DNA of 64,000 nucleotides, from the NCBI RefSeq assembly GCF_014648415.1, contig NZ_BMRB01000005.1, forward strand, positions 186,001 through 250,000, in the 5' to 3' direction. Positions 44,980 through 55,314 of the stretch are shown here, piece after piece. Every line of letters starts with the position of its first letter. Position 1 is the stretch's first letter. Made by a program: the position numbers and the translations under genes. The notes under the pieces were generated by a model. The model did not search any database. It was not told where the DNA came from and saw only the letters and a list, made by a program, of their open reading frames with translations. This DNA comes from Actinokineospora fastidiosa. Lineage in GTDB: Bacteria; Actinomycetota; Actinomycetes; Mycobacteriales; Pseudonocardiaceae.

Positions 44980-46842
44980 CTAGGCGGCGGCGTCCTCGGC
45001 GAACTGGGTGCGGTACAGCTCGGCGTAGCGGGCGTCGGCGGCCAGGAGGTCGTCGTGCGTGCCCTGCTCGACGATCCGGCCGTCCTCGACCACCAGGATC
45101 TTGTCGGCGGCCCGGATGGTCGACAGGCGGTGGGCGATCACCAGGGCGGTGCGCCCGCGCAGGGCGTCGGCGAGGGCGGCCTGGACTGCGGCCTCCGACG
45201 ACGAGTCCAGGTGGGCCGTCGCCTCGTCCAGGATCACCACGCGCGGCTGGGCCAGCAGCAGGCGGGCGATGGTCAGCCGCTGGCGCTCGCCGCCGGACAA
45301 CCGGTAGCCGCGCTCCCCGACGACCGTGTCCAGCCCGTCCGGCAGGGACGCGATGAGCGCGTCGAGGCGGGCCCCGCGCAGGGCGTCCCACAGCTCGTCG
45401 TCGCCAGCGGACGGGCACGCGTACGCCAGGTTCGCCCGGATGGTGTCGTGGAACAGGTGCCCGTCCTGGGTGACCACGCCGACGGCCTCCCGCAGGGACG
45501 CGAACGACAGCTCGCGGACGTCCACCCCGGACAGCCGCACCGCGCCGGAGTCCACGTCGTACAGCCGGGGCACCAGGGTCGCGATCGTCGACTTGCCCGC
45601 CCCTGAGGACCCGACCAGCGCGACCATCTCCCCCGGCTCGGCCGTGAACGAGACCCCGTGCAGCACCTCGACCCCGCCGCGCCGGTCGAGCACGGCGACC
45701 TCCTCCAGCGACGCCAGCGACACCTTCTCCGCCGCCGGGTAGCCGAAGCGCACGTCGGCGAACTCGACCGACACCGGCCCGGGCGGCAGCGCGACCGGGT
45801 CCGGCCGCTCCTCGATCATCGGCCGCAGGTCCAGCACCTCGAAGACGCGCTCGAACGACACCAGCGCCGTCATCATGTCCACACGCGCGTTCGCCAGCGC
45901 CGTCAGCGGGGTGTAGAGGCGGGTCAGCAGCAGCGCGAGCGCCACCACCGTCCCCGGCGCCAGCTCACCGCGCAGCGCGAGGTAGCCGCCGAGCCCGTAC
46001 ACCAGCGCCTGGGCCAGCGCGGACACCAGCTGCAGGCCGGTCATGAACCACCGGGTCGCCATCGCCGTGCGCACGCCGATGTCGCGGACGCGGCCCGCCC
46101 GCTCGGCGAAGTCGGCCGACTCCGCGTCCGGGCGGCCGAACAGCTTGACCAGCGTCGCGCCCGGGGCGGAGAAGCGCTCGGTCATCTGGGTGTTCATCGC
46201 CGCGCTCAGGCCCGCCGCCTCGCGCTGCAGGTCGGCCATCCGGCGGCCCATCCGGCGCGCGGGCAGCACGAAGACCGGCAGCAGGACCAGCGCGAGCGCC
46301 GTGACCTGCCACGACAGCGTCATCATCACGGCGAGGGACAGCACCAGCTGGATGACGTTCGTGACCAGCCCCGCCAGGGTCGACGTGAACGCCCGCTGTG
46401 CCCCAAGCACGTCGTTGTTGAGCCTGCTGACCAGCGCGCCGGTGCGCGTCCTGGTGAAGAACGCGACCGGCATCCGCTGGACGTGCTCGAACACCGCCCG
46501 GCGCAGGTCGTAGATCAGGCCCTCGCCGATCCGCGCCGACTGCCAGCGCTCGGCCACGCCCAGTCCCGCCGCCACCACGGCCAGCGCGGCGATCACCACG
46601 GCCAGCCAGACCACGGTGGACGTCGACGACCCCGCCACGATCGCGTCGACGACCCGGCCCGCCAGCAGCGGGGTGGTCACGGTCAGCACCGCCGACAGCA
46701 CGGTCAGCGCGAGGAACCACACCAACCGGCCCCGGTGCTGCCTGCTGAAGACCAGCACCCGGCGCAGCGTCCCGGTCCGCAGAGCCTTCGGCGTGTCCGC
46801 GGCCCGCATCGAGCCGCGCAGGAAACTGCGCGCGTTGTCCAT
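44980..46842 (-). CDS. ABC exporter, fused permease-ATPase
   Basis: 620 residues. Residues ~30-330 hold six membrane helices of an ABC_membrane domain. The ATPase domain has Walker A ALVGSSGAGKST (~410), signature RLSGGERQRLTIARLLL, Walker B VVILDEATAHLD and switch His in VIAHRLSTIR. All catalytic residues are intact, so a homodimeric exporter is expected. An insert of ~15 residues (SLASLEEVAVLDRRGGVEVL) precedes Walker A. Substrate unknown. Single gene. Confidence 0.92.
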   Translation of the reverse strand: MDNARSFLRGSMRAADTPKALRTGTLRRVLVFSRQHRGRLVWFLALTVLSAVLTVTTPLLAGRVVDAIVAGSSTSTVVWLAVVIAALAVVAAGLGVAERWQSARIGEGLIYDLRRAVFEHVQRMPVAFFTRTRTGALVSRLNNDVLGAQRAFTSTLAGLVTNVIQLVLSLAVMMTLSWQVTALALVLLPVFVLPARRMGRRMADLQREAAGLSAAMNTQMTERFSAPGATLVKLFGRPDAESADFAERAGRVRDIGVRTAMATRWFMTGLQLVSALAQALVYGLGGYLALRGELAPGTVVALALLLTRLYTPLTALANARVDMMTALVSFERVFEVLDLRPMIEERPDPVALPPGPVSVEFADVRFGYPAAEKVSLASLEEVAVLDRRGGVEVLHGVSFTAEPGEMVALVGSSGAGKSTIATLVPRLYDVDSGAVRLSGVDVRELSFASLREAVGVVTQDGHLFHDTIRANLAYACPSAGDDELWDALRGARLDALIASLPDGLDTVVGERGYRLSGGERQRLTIARLLLAQPRVVILDEATAHLDSSSEAAVQAALADALRGRTALVIAHRLSTIRAADKILVVEDGRIVEQGTHDDLLAADARYAELYRTQFAEDAAA

Positions 46843-46905
46843 CGGCCGACTCCCCTCGCCCCGACTCGACTGCGACGCCGGGAGCGCCTGGAATCATCCC
46901 AGGAC

Positions 46906-46924
46906 CCCCGGGCCCGGCCCGGGG
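46906..46924 (-). terminator. GC hairpin, possible terminator of the HTH gene
   Basis: CCCCGGGC-CCG-GCCCGGGG, perfect 8-bp arms, 160 bp past the HTH gene stop and before the ABC exporter start on the same strand. Distance makes the assignment uncertain. Confidence 0.4.
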
Positions 46925-47083
46925 TGCGGGGGAGCCGGTCCACACCGAGCCGGCGGGGACCGGGGAACGATCATGCGGTTTCGGCTCGCGGATTCCGACT
47001 CCGATTCGACTGATCGAACCGGTTTCCGCAGCGGATTCCGATGCCGGCACCACACCGGGAACCCGCAGCGCGGCCCTCGCGGG

Positions 47084-47293
47084 CTACTTCTTCTTCGTCC
47101 GGGTGGCCCCGCCCCGACCCCGCAGGGTCACGCCCGACTCGGAGAGCACGCGGTGCACGAATCCATAGGACCGGCCCGTGCTTTCCGCGAGGGCGCGGAT
47201 GCTCGCGCCCTTCTCGTACTTCTTCTTCAAGTCGGTGGCCAGCTTGTCGCGCATGGCGCCGGTGATCCGCGCGCCTTTCTTGAGGTCAGCCAC
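47084..47293 (-). CDS. Small helix-turn-helix protein
   Basis: 69 residues. Basic ends (MADLKKGARITGAMRDKL; ATRTKKK) around an HTH: KGASIRALAESTGRSYGFVH, then RVLSESGVTLRGRGG. This is a well-conserved actinobacterial single-domain DNA-binding protein whose regulon is not established. GTG 47293 with GGAAGG upstream. Transcribed alone; the high lysine content and single domain suggest a nucleoid-associated or global role (inference). Confidence 0.8.
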   Translation of the reverse strand: MADLKKGARITGAMRDKLATDLKKKYEKGASIRALAESTGRSYGFVHRVLSESGVTLRGRGGATRTKKK

Positions 47294-47480
47294 GTTGTCC
47301 GCCTTCCGTCGCGAGTGGTGGGGGCCACGGATGACCCCTACCGCCGCAATGATCGAACACGGTGGCGCGGAATGCCAGACGAGATGACTAAAACGTGTCT
47401 AACCTGGCGATCACGGCGGATACCGAAGTGGGGACGGTGCGTGATCCGGCTTTTACACCCGCCCAGGAAAACGGCGATTT

Positions 47481-49109
<1,629 letters not shown>

Positions 49110-49254
49110 GTGGATTCTCTCCGAGATTGGGTGGTCGCCGGGCAGGGGTCAGCGGCCCACGAGCCGCTCGCTCGCGGGCGGACCCGCCGTTCAGTCGGTG
49201 AAGACCACGACCCGAGTGTAGCCCCGGTGGTCGACCGGATTTCACACCCTCGCG

Positions 49255-49278
49255 GCTAAGCGCTTGCTTAGCTACAGT
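49255..49278 (+). promoter_or_regulatory. TetR-type operator joined to a leaderless -10
   Basis: GCTAAGC-GCTT-GCTTAGC (49255-49272) has perfect 7-bp arms and is directly followed by TACAGT (49273-49278), which is 7 bp before ATG 49286. A bound repressor would cover the promoter. The CTAAGC...GCTTAG core is common for actinobacterial TetR regulators of lipid genes. No TetR gene is adjacent. Confidence 0.6.
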
Positions 49279-49285
49279 GCCAGCC

Positions 49286-50056
49286 ATGACTACTGCCGAG
49301 TACACCGGGAAGACCGCGCTGGTCACCGGGGCGAGCCGGGGCATCGGCCTGGCGATCGCCACCGAGCTGGCCCGCGGCGGCGCCGCCGTCACCCTCACCG
49401 CGCGCAAGGCCGACGCGCTGGAAGCCGCCGCGGCCCAGATCCGCTCCGCCGTGCGCAGCGCGCGGGTGCTGACGGTCGCGGCCAACACCGGGCGCGACGA
49501 GGACCGCGACGAGGTCGTGCGGCAGACGATGGCGGAGTTCGGCAGCCTCGACGTGCTGGTCAACAACACCGGCATCAACCCGGTCTACGGCTCGCTCGTC
49601 GACATGGACCTCAACGGCGTGCGCAAGATCTTCGACACCAACGTGGTGGCCGCGCTGGGATACGTGCAGCTGGTCGTGAAGGCGTGGATGGGCGAGCACG
49701 GCGGCTCGATCGTCAACATCGCCTCGGTGGCCGGGCTGCGCTCCACCGGCGTGATCGGCGCGTACGGCGCGTCGAAGGCGGCGCTGATCCGGCTGACCGA
49801 GGAGCTGGCCTGGCAGCTGGGGCCGAAGGTGCGGGTGAACGCCGTGGCGCCCGGGCTGATCAAGACCCGGTTCGCCGAGTCGCTGTACGCCAGGGGCGAG
49901 GAGGAGACGGCGCAGACCTACCCGCTGAAGCGGCTGGGCACGACGGAGGACGTGGCCGAGCTGGTGGCGTTCCTGGCCTCGGACCGGGCAGGGTGGATCA
50001 CCGGCGAGACCGTCCGCGTCGACGGCGGCCTGCTGGCCACGGGCACGCTGGGCTGA
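49286..50056 (+). CDS. SDR family oxidoreductase (FabG-like)
   Basis: 256 residues. NAD(P) site TALVTGASRGIGLAIATELA, NNTGINPVYG (NNAG variant), catalytic Ser in IVNIASVAGLRS, Tyr/Lys in YGASKAAL, C-terminal ITGETVRVDGGLLATG. Reduces or oxidises a keto/hydroxy acyl or similar substrate. ATG 49286 is taken over ATG 49277 because the -10 at 49273 ends 7 bp before it. The TetR-like operator and separate promoter suggest regulation with a lipid regulon. Confidence 0.88.
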   Translation: MTTAEYTGKTALVTGASRGIGLAIATELARGGAAVTLTARKADALEAAAAQIRSAVRSARVLTVAANTGRDEDRDEVVRQTMAEFGSLDVLVNNTGINPVYGSLVDMDLNGVRKIFDTNVVAALGYVQLVVKAWMGEHGGSIVNIASVAGLRSTGVIGAYGASKAALIRLTEELAWQLGPKVRVNAVAPGLIKTRFAESLYARGEEETAQTYPLKRLGTTEDVAELVAFLASDRAGWITGETVRVDGGLLATGTLG

Positions 50057-50484
50057 CCGGCCGGGGCTGGGCCTGGCAGGCCGAACTGCCGGGGCAGGCT
50101 GGCCGACCGGCTGCCGGGCCGGGTCGGCGGGCCGGGCTGCCGGACTGGCGGATCGGACTGGCTAGATCGGGCTGGCGGGCCAGCGGGCCGTGCCGGGCCG
50201 AGCTGGCCGACCGGCTGCCGGGCCGGGTCGGCGGGCCGGGCTGCCCGGCCTGCCGAACCGGCTGGCCGAGCTGCGGACTGGCGGATCGGACTGGCTAGAT
50301 CGGGCCAGCGGGCCGACGGGCCGAACTGCCGGGCCGAGCTGGCCGACCGGCTGCCGGGCCGGGTCGGCGGGCCGGGCTGCCCGGCCTGCCGAACCGGCTG
50401 GGCGAGCTGCCGGACTGGCGGATCGGGCTGGGTAGGTCGGGCTGACCGGGCTGGCGGGCCGGGCGACCGACCCGCCACCCCTGG
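50057..50484. repeat. GC-rich degenerate repeats, no gene
   Basis: 428 bp between the SDR and the convergent M23 peptidase. The block CTGGCCGACCGGCTGCCGGG and its flank recur at 50099, 50203 and 50339; CGGACTGGCGGATCGG recurs three times as well. Spacings of 104 and 136 bp are not multiples of 3, and no frame has a start signal. Confidence 0.65.
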
Positions 50485-50487
50485 TGG

Positions 50488-51636
50488 TCAGCAGTAGCCG
50501 GAGATCGGGCCGTTGACGCCGGTCCAGAGGTAGGCGTCGCTGATCCAAGTGCCGTCGCTGAGCCGGTCCCACAGGGTCGTGGCGCCGTAGCGGCCGGTGT
50601 GCGAGGTGCCGTTGGCGGAGCAGGAGACGGTGACCGTGGCGCCGTCGGCGACGGAGCCGACCACGCCGTAGCCGGTGCCGGGGCCGGAGCGCTTGTTGAG
50701 CGTGCCGCCGCCGTTGGTGTCCACGACGCCTTGGTTGAAGCCGAGCGGGCCGTAGTTGTAGACCGAGCCGCCCGCCGCGACCCGGGTGCTCCCGTGCAGC
50801 GCGGAGCCCTGGTAGGCGGCGCCGCCGTTCTGCGGCACCCACTTGCCGACGTTGTGGCCCGCGATGCCGACGTAGGCGCTGTTCTGACGGAGTGCGAAGT
50901 GGACGTGCCTGCCGAACGCGGAGCCGCCGCAGGTGACGTCCGTGCCGGTGTCGCCGAGGTAGGCGCCCTGGGCGACGGCCGCGCCGTTGACGTTGATGTT
51001 GTTCCAGAGGTGGTAGTAGTCGGTCGCGTAACCGCGGTCGTGCACGACGCGGATCCAGCCCTTGCACATCGTGTAGGCCGTGCCGCCGCGCGCGGCGCGG
51101 ACGCGCTGGTCGCCGCCCGCGAGGTCGAGCGAGCTCCACGGCGTGGGCGTGCCGGACCAGCCGTGCGGGCCGCCGGGCATGCCCCAGGTCTGGCCGGTGG
51201 TCCACGGCATGGCCATGCCGGTGCGGAAGTCGCCCGCCGCCTGCAGGCCGTTCTGCTGGGCGAACAGCGGTTTCTCGGCCTCGGTCACCACGGGCGCCTC
51301 GGCGGCGAGGCCAGCGAACCCGGGCTCGCCGTCGAGGGCGACGCGCCAGCCGTCGGGGGTGCGTTCGGCGAGGAACAGCCACCCCTCGGGCATCCGGTCG
51401 GTGCCGGGCACGCCGAGCGCGACGGCGGTGCCGAAGGCCCAGTCGCCGTCCCGACGGGTGATGTCGATCTTCGGCGCGGCCATGACGGCGGGCTTCCGCG
51501 CGGTCATGGCCGCGGTGACGGCGGCGGTGGGGTCGGCGGCGACGGCGGTCGGCTGGGCGGCGGTGGGCTGGGCGATCAGGGCTCCGGCGGCGAGGACCGA
51601 AGCGGCCAAGACGGGGATTCGTAAGGCAGGGGACAC
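50488..51636 (-). CDS. Secreted M23-family peptidase with C-terminal SH3-like domain
   Basis: 382 residues. GTG 51636 has AGGAGG 7 bp upstream. Signal peptide (PALRIPVLAASVLAAGALIA). The middle carries the LytM-type Zn site: His/Asp in GPHGWSGTPTPWSSLDLA and HxH in FGRHVHFALRQ. The last ~75 residues form an SH3b-like wall-binding domain (LNKRSGPGTGYGVVGSVADG). Cleaves peptidoglycan cross-bridges or secreted peptides. Cys residues near the active region may make disulphides. Single gene. Confidence 0.88.
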   Translation of the reverse strand: MSPALRIPVLAASVLAAGALIAQPTAAQPTAVAADPTAAVTAAMTARKPAVMAAPKIDITRRDGDWAFGTAVALGVPGTDRMPEGWLFLAERTPDGWRVALDGEPGFAGLAAEAPVVTEAEKPLFAQQNGLQAAGDFRTGMAMPWTTGQTWGMPGGPHGWSGTPTPWSSLDLAGGDQRVRAARGGTAYTMCKGWIRVVHDRGYATDYYHLWNNINVNGAAVAQGAYLGDTGTDVTCGGSAFGRHVHFALRQNSAYVGIAGHNVGKWVPQNGGAAYQGSALHGSTRVAAGGSVYNYGPLGFNQGVVDTNGGGTLNKRSGPGTGYGVVGSVADGATVTVSCSANGTSHTGRYGATTLWDRLSDGTWISDAYLWTGVNGPISGYC

Positions 51637-51712
51637 GAATCGACCTCCTGTGAGCGGGTGATCGCGCACAGTATGCGGAGGTCTTGTTGAGAAGTCACCA
51701 GGTGTTGCCTCT

Positions 51713-52636
51713 TTAGGCCGCCGACTTTCGGCTGACCGGCCGCAGGTGGGCGCGGCGGACGTGCTCGCGGTGCTGGCGCTCGGTCCGGCCGGGACCGCCC
51801 ACCCGCTCGTCCGGCGCGAGCCCGGCGCGGTGCGGGCCACGGCGGATGCTGATCAGCAGGCCGACGGCGAGCACCAGGATGGCGTGCGAGGCGACCCTGC
51901 CGACCGTCGCGGCCCCCGTGGCCAGGTCGATGACGGCGAACGGGCTCAGCACGGCGAGGAACCCGGTCGTGGTGATCAGCACCCCCGTCGCCACGGCGGG
52001 CCGGAAGGCGGCCCACGCCATCCCGATCCCGAGCGCGATGGTCCACGCCGACGACTCGTTGAGCAGGTGCGCGGTGGCGTGGGGGTCGACGTGGCCGGGA
52101 TGCGGGTGCCCGGTGACGCCGAGCAGCTGGGCCATGCCGAGGGTCAGCTGCGCCACGGCCACCATGCCCAACGCCAGCCTCCGCCGACCCGCGGGCTCAG
52201 GGGCATCGGGGCTCACCGGCCCGGACAGGACACCCGCCGCGCCTGCCATGGAACGACTCGCGGACTCCACGCCGTCCGGGCTCGCCGTGGACCTCGTCGC
52301 CGGGTGGGGAGTGGCGCGGCGGTGGGTCGGCCTCAGCCGGAACAGGAACGAGGTCACTCGCGAGGGCCGTCGGCTGGCGACGGGTAAATCACCCGATTCG
52401 GTGGAGTTCTCGTCCGGGGCCGGGTGAATCTCAGGCGGCAGGGCCGCGAGGACGGCGGTGGTCAGGTCCGGGGTCGGGAGTACTTCGCGGACGCGCAGGA
52501 GGCGGGTCAGGGTGACGGCCTCGGCGGCCCACTCGCGGCAGACGGCGCACTCGGCCAGGTGGGCGTCGGCCCCCGGCGGCTCGGTCTCGCCGTCCAGGCG
52601 CGCGGATACCGCTTCTCGGCATGTTTCGCAGTCCAC
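51713..52636 (-). CDS. Zinc-finger (zf-HC2) membrane anti-sigma-like protein
   Basis: 307 residues. N-terminal ZAS module: [15 protein letters not shown], then HLAECAVC (HxxxCxxC zinc motif). A Ser/Arg-rich linker of ~120 residues is followed by several membrane segments (e.g. [35 protein letters not shown]). Between the first two lies a His-rich exported or luminal loop ([15 protein letters not shown]). Divergent from sigC, 64 bp between starts; likely its anti-sigma factor and possibly a metal sensor (inference). GTG 52636 is chosen where the ZAS domain begins; earlier in-frame codons lie within sigC. Confidence 0.78.
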   Translation of the reverse strand: MDCETCREAVSARLDGETEPPGADAHLAECAVCREWAAEAVTLTRLLRVREVLPTPDLTTAVLAALPPEIHPAPDENSTESGDLPVASRRPSRVTSFLFRLRPTHRRATPHPATRSTASPDGVESASRSMAGAAGVLSGPVSPDAPEPAGRRRLALGMVAVAQLTLGMAQLLGVTGHPHPGHVDPHATAHLLNESSAWTIALGIGMAWAAFRPAVATGVLITTTGFLAVLSPFAVIDLATGAATVGRVASHAILVLAVGLLISIRRGPHRAGLAPDERVGGPGRTERQHREHVRRAHLRPVSRKSAA

Positions 52637-52687
52637 GCCCTGTTTGGTCGGACGCGGGACTCTCAGAGTTCCCTTGGGTTTCTTCGC

Positions 52688-52693
52688 TACCCT
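52688..52693 (+). promoter_or_regulatory. -10 box of a probable leaderless sigC promoter
   Basis: TACCCT lies 7 bp before GTG 52701. A perfect ACTCT-C-AGAGT palindrome lies about 25 bp upstream. Confidence 0.5.
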
Positions 52694-52700
52694 CGGGCCC

Positions 52701-53252
52701 GTGCCGACCCCGGAAAGTGACGACGTGACCGCGTGGGCCCTGGCAGCGGGCTCCGGCGACCGCGCCGCCCTGGAGCGTTTCGTCCAGGCCACCCAGCGCG
52801 ACGTCTGGCGTCTGGTCTCCCACCTGACCGAGCCGCGCATGGCCGACGACCTGACCCAGGACGTCTACCTCCGCGCGCTGCGCAGCCTCCCCGCCTTCGC
52901 GGGCCGCTCGTCGGCGCGCACGTGGCTGCTGTCGATCGCCCGCCGGACGGTGGTGGACCACCTGCGGGCCAGGGGCGCCCGCCCGGTGGTCGCCCACTCC
53001 GTGGACTACCAGGCCGCCGCCGACGCGCGCGCGGTCGGGCGGACGGGCTTCGAGCAGGTGGTGGAGGTCGGCCAGCTGCTCGCGGGCCTCGACCAGGACC
53101 GCAGGGAGGCGCTGCTGCTGACCCAGGTGCTCGGCCTGTCCTACGCCGAGGCTGCCGAGATCTGCGGCTGTCCGATCGGGACGATCCGCTCCCGGGTGGC
53201 CAGGGCGCGCGAGGACCTGATCGCCCAGAACGGCCACCGGGACGTGGGCTAG
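52701..53252 (+). CDS. sigC: ECF RNA polymerase sigma factor SigC
   Basis: 183 residues. Region 2: [58 protein letters not shown]. Region 4: [39 protein letters not shown]. It aligns closely with mycobacterial SigC, including the lack of a C-terminal extension and the [16 protein letters not shown] helix. In mycobacteria SigC has no linked anti-sigma; here a zinc-finger membrane protein is divergent. GTG 52701 is set by the -10 at 52688. Stop overlaps the decayed ptsH on the other strand. Confidence 0.9.
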   Translation: MPTPESDDVTAWALAAGSGDRAALERFVQATQRDVWRLVSHLTEPRMADDLTQDVYLRALRSLPAFAGRSSARTWLLSIARRTVVDHLRARGARPVVAHSVDYQAAADARAVGRTGFEQVVEVGQLLAGLDQDRREALLLTQVLGLSYAEAAEICGCPIGTIRSRVARAREDLIAQNGHRDVG

Positions 53253-53419
53253 GCGGCCCCGATCAGCGCCGCGGCGGCCTCGGCGCCGTCGCCCTCGCAA
53301 GCAGAACGACCTCCTCGGCGCGGCCGATCGGGAGCCCGACGGCGAGCCTGGTCGCGGTCTCGACCAGCGGGCGGACGGGTCGGGCGCGCAGGCCGACCGG
53401 CGAGCACGGGCTCCTTCAC
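53249..53419 (-). pseudogene. Decayed ptsH (HPr) remnant
   Basis: A GTG at 53419 overlaps the ptsI stop (GTGA), as a coupled ptsH would. HPr-like segments appear but in different frames: EPVLAG in frame 1, then VGLRARPVRPLVETATRL and GRAEEVVLLA in frame 2, then [15 protein letters not shown] back in frame 1. The phosphoryl His of GLHARP is Arg, ~25 residues of the middle are missing, and two frameshifts are needed. Only 56 codons remain against ~88 normally. If correct, EI must use another HPr. Confidence 0.5.
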
Positions 53420-54999
53420 CGGACGGCCGCCGCGGCGAGGTCCGCGCACTCGGCGAGGGTGTGGGCGCGCAGGGCGGCGCGGACGGCGGGGACCAGCGCG
53501 GCGGGCATGGACAGGCTCGTGACGCCCATGCCCGCGAACACCGGCGCGAGGCCGGGGTCGCCCGCGGCCGTGCCGCAGACCCCGACCGGCTTGCCCGCCG
53601 CGCGGCCCGCCGAGGCGACGGCGGCGACCAGGGACAGCAGGGCGGGCTGGCGCGGGTCCAGCAGGTCGCCGAGCTCGCCGAGCGTCCGGTCGGCGGCGAA
53701 GGTGTACTGGGCGAGGTCGTTGGTGCCGACGCTGACGAAGTCGACCTCGGCGAGGATGGCGGCGGCGCGCAGGGCGGCGGCCGGGATCTCGACCATCACC
53801 CCGACCGCGGCCAGGCCCGCTCCCCTGGCCGCGGCGGCGAAGGCGGCGGCCTCGGCCGGGGTGGCGATCATCGGCGCCATGACCCGCACGTCGGCCCGGC
53901 ACTCGGCGGCGGCCGCGGCGATCGCGGCCAGCTGGGTGTCCAGCAGCGCGGGGTCGCGCCGGGCGATCCGGTAGCCGCGGACGCCGAGCGCGGGGTTGGG
54001 CTCGTCGCCCGCCGTGGCGAAGGGCAGCGGTTTGTCCGCGCCCGCGTCGAGGGTCCGGACCACCACCGGACGACCCGGGTAGGCGGAGAACACCGCGCTG
54101 TAGGCGGCGCGCTGTTCGTCGAACGACGGCGCGGTCGCGCGGTCGAGGAACAGGAACTCCGTGCGGAACAGGCCGACGCCCTCGGCGTCCACCGCTCCTC
54201 CCGCGTCCCCGCCGCCGACGTTGAGCAGCAGCGCCACCGGGTGCCCGTCCGCCGTGCGGCCCGGCCCGGTGTGCGCGGCGAGGTCGTCCGCCCGCTCCCG
54301 CGCCGCGGCGCGGACCCGCGCCACCTCGGAATCGGACGGGTCCACGGCGACCGTCCCCGCGCCGCCGTCCACGATCACCCGCGTGCCCTCCGCCACCGCG
54401 GCCACCGCGGGGCAGGCGACGACGGCGGGAATCCCCAGCGACCGCGCGACGATCGCGGTGTGGCTGGTCGGCCCGCCCTTCTCGGTCACGATCGCCAGCA
54501 CACGCGCCGGGTCCAGCACGACCGTGTCGGCGGGCGCGAGGTCGACGGCCGCCAGCACGTGCGGGGTGTCGTCCGACGGCGGGCCGGGCCGGGGCAGGCC
54601 GAGCAGGACGGCGACCGCGCGGTCGCGCAGGTCCGCGAGGTCGCCGACCCGCTCGCCCAGGTAGCCGCCCACCGCCGACAGCGCCTCCAGGTGCACGTCG
54701 AACGCCTCGTGCACCGCCCACGCCGCGGGCAGTCCCCGCTCGACGGCCGCGCGGACGCCCGCCGCCAGGGCCGGATCGCGGGCCATCATCACCTGGGTGT
54801 CCATGATGTCCCGGAGGTCCCCGGACAACCCGGCCGCGCGACCCTCCAGTTCGGACACAACGGTGTCCAGAGCCGCCATGGCGCGCGCGTGCTCGTCCGG
54901 GCCGGGCTCGGGACGCTCGGCGGGCAGCACCGGCGCGGGGGCGAGCCGGGCCAGCGGGCCGACCGCCGTCCCCGGGCTCGCCGGGACCCCGCTCAGCAT
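53416..54999 (-). CDS. ptsI: PTS enzyme I (phosphoenolpyruvate-protein phosphotransferase)
   Basis: 527 residues. N-terminal SGVPASPGTAVGPLARLAPA, phospho-His in TEKGGPTSHTAIVARSL (~170), PEP-binding domain with GVGLFRTEFLFLDRATAPSF, RTLDAGADKPLPF, VDFVSVGTNDLAQYTFAADR and catalytic Cys in GVCGTAAGDPGLAP. Takes phosphate from PEP to HPr for sugar import. ATG 54999 overlaps a 43-codon ORF (ATGCTGA), supporting translational coupling; an in-frame ATG at 55017 is possible. Somewhat short against the usual ~550. The adjacent ptsH appears decayed. Confidence 0.9.
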   Translation of the reverse strand: MLSGVPASPGTAVGPLARLAPAPVLPAERPEPGPDEHARAMAALDTVVSELEGRAAGLSGDLRDIMDTQVMMARDPALAAGVRAAVERGLPAAWAVHEAFDVHLEALSAVGGYLGERVGDLADLRDRAVAVLLGLPRPGPPSDDTPHVLAAVDLAPADTVVLDPARVLAIVTEKGGPTSHTAIVARSLGIPAVVACPAVAAVAEGTRVIVDGGAGTVAVDPSDSEVARVRAAARERADDLAAHTGPGRTADGHPVALLLNVGGGDAGGAVDAEGVGLFRTEFLFLDRATAPSFDEQRAAYSAVFSAYPGRPVVVRTLDAGADKPLPFATAGDEPNPALGVRGYRIARRDPALLDTQLAAIAAAAAECRADVRVMAPMIATPAEAAAFAAAARGAGLAAVGVMVEIPAAALRAAAILAEVDFVSVGTNDLAQYTFAADRTLGELGDLLDPRQPALLSLVAAVASAGRAAGKPVGVCGTAAGDPGLAPVFAGMGVTSLSMPAALVPAVRAALRAHTLAECADLAAAAVR

Positions 55000-55124
55000 G
55001 GCGGCTCGACGGCGCATACCCCCGCCGTGGGCGAGCGGTCGGGCGCCCGGCTCGCCTGCTCGCCCGGCTCGGGGTCGTCCCCGCCGCGCCGGTCGCCGGG
55101 GGCGGGGAAACGCGCCACCGTCAC
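54993..55124 (-). CDS. Possible 43-residue peptide upstream of ptsI
   Basis: GTG 55124 overlaps the stop of the 31-codon ORF (GTGA) and its TGA overlaps the ptsI ATG by 7 bp. The peptide is acidic and Pro/Gly-rich (FPAPGDRRGGDDPEPGEQAS) with Cys at the end. No family. The chain of overlaps is the main support; it may only deliver ribosomes to ptsI. Confidence 0.35.
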   Translation of the reverse strand: MTVARFPAPGDRRGGDDPEPGEQASRAPDRSPTAGVCAVEPPC

Positions 55125-55216
55125 TGGTCTCGCTCCTCCTCTCGCCCGACGGCCACGATCGTCGCGGCACGGGCCGCCGTCGGCAGCGCGGCGGCCCGGT
55201 CGGGATCGGTGCTCAT
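55121..55216 (-). CDS. Possible 31-residue leader peptide upstream of ptsI
   Basis: ATG 55216 has an excellent ribosome site (AAGGAGGAGG directly upstream), stronger than that of ptsI. The peptide reads MSTDPDRAAALPTAARA then a short charged end (GREEERDQ). It overlaps the next small ORF by 4 bp. Together the two ORFs could couple or attenuate ptsI expression. No similarity recognised. Confidence 0.45.
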   Translation of the reverse strand: MSTDPDRAAALPTAARAATIVAVGREEERDQ

Positions 55217-55301
55217 CCTCCTCCTTACACCGCTCCCCCGGTGACGACCCCGCTGTCACCTGGCCCGCGAGCGTTCCCCGGGCCGCTTCCGGGAGTTCAC
55301 G

Positions 55302-55307
55302 TACTGT
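55302..55307 (+). promoter_or_regulatory. -10 box of a probable leaderless promoter (cupin gene)
   Basis: TACTGT lies 7 bp before ATG 55315, without a ribosome site. Confidence 0.5.
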
Positions 55308-55314
55308 GATCCCC

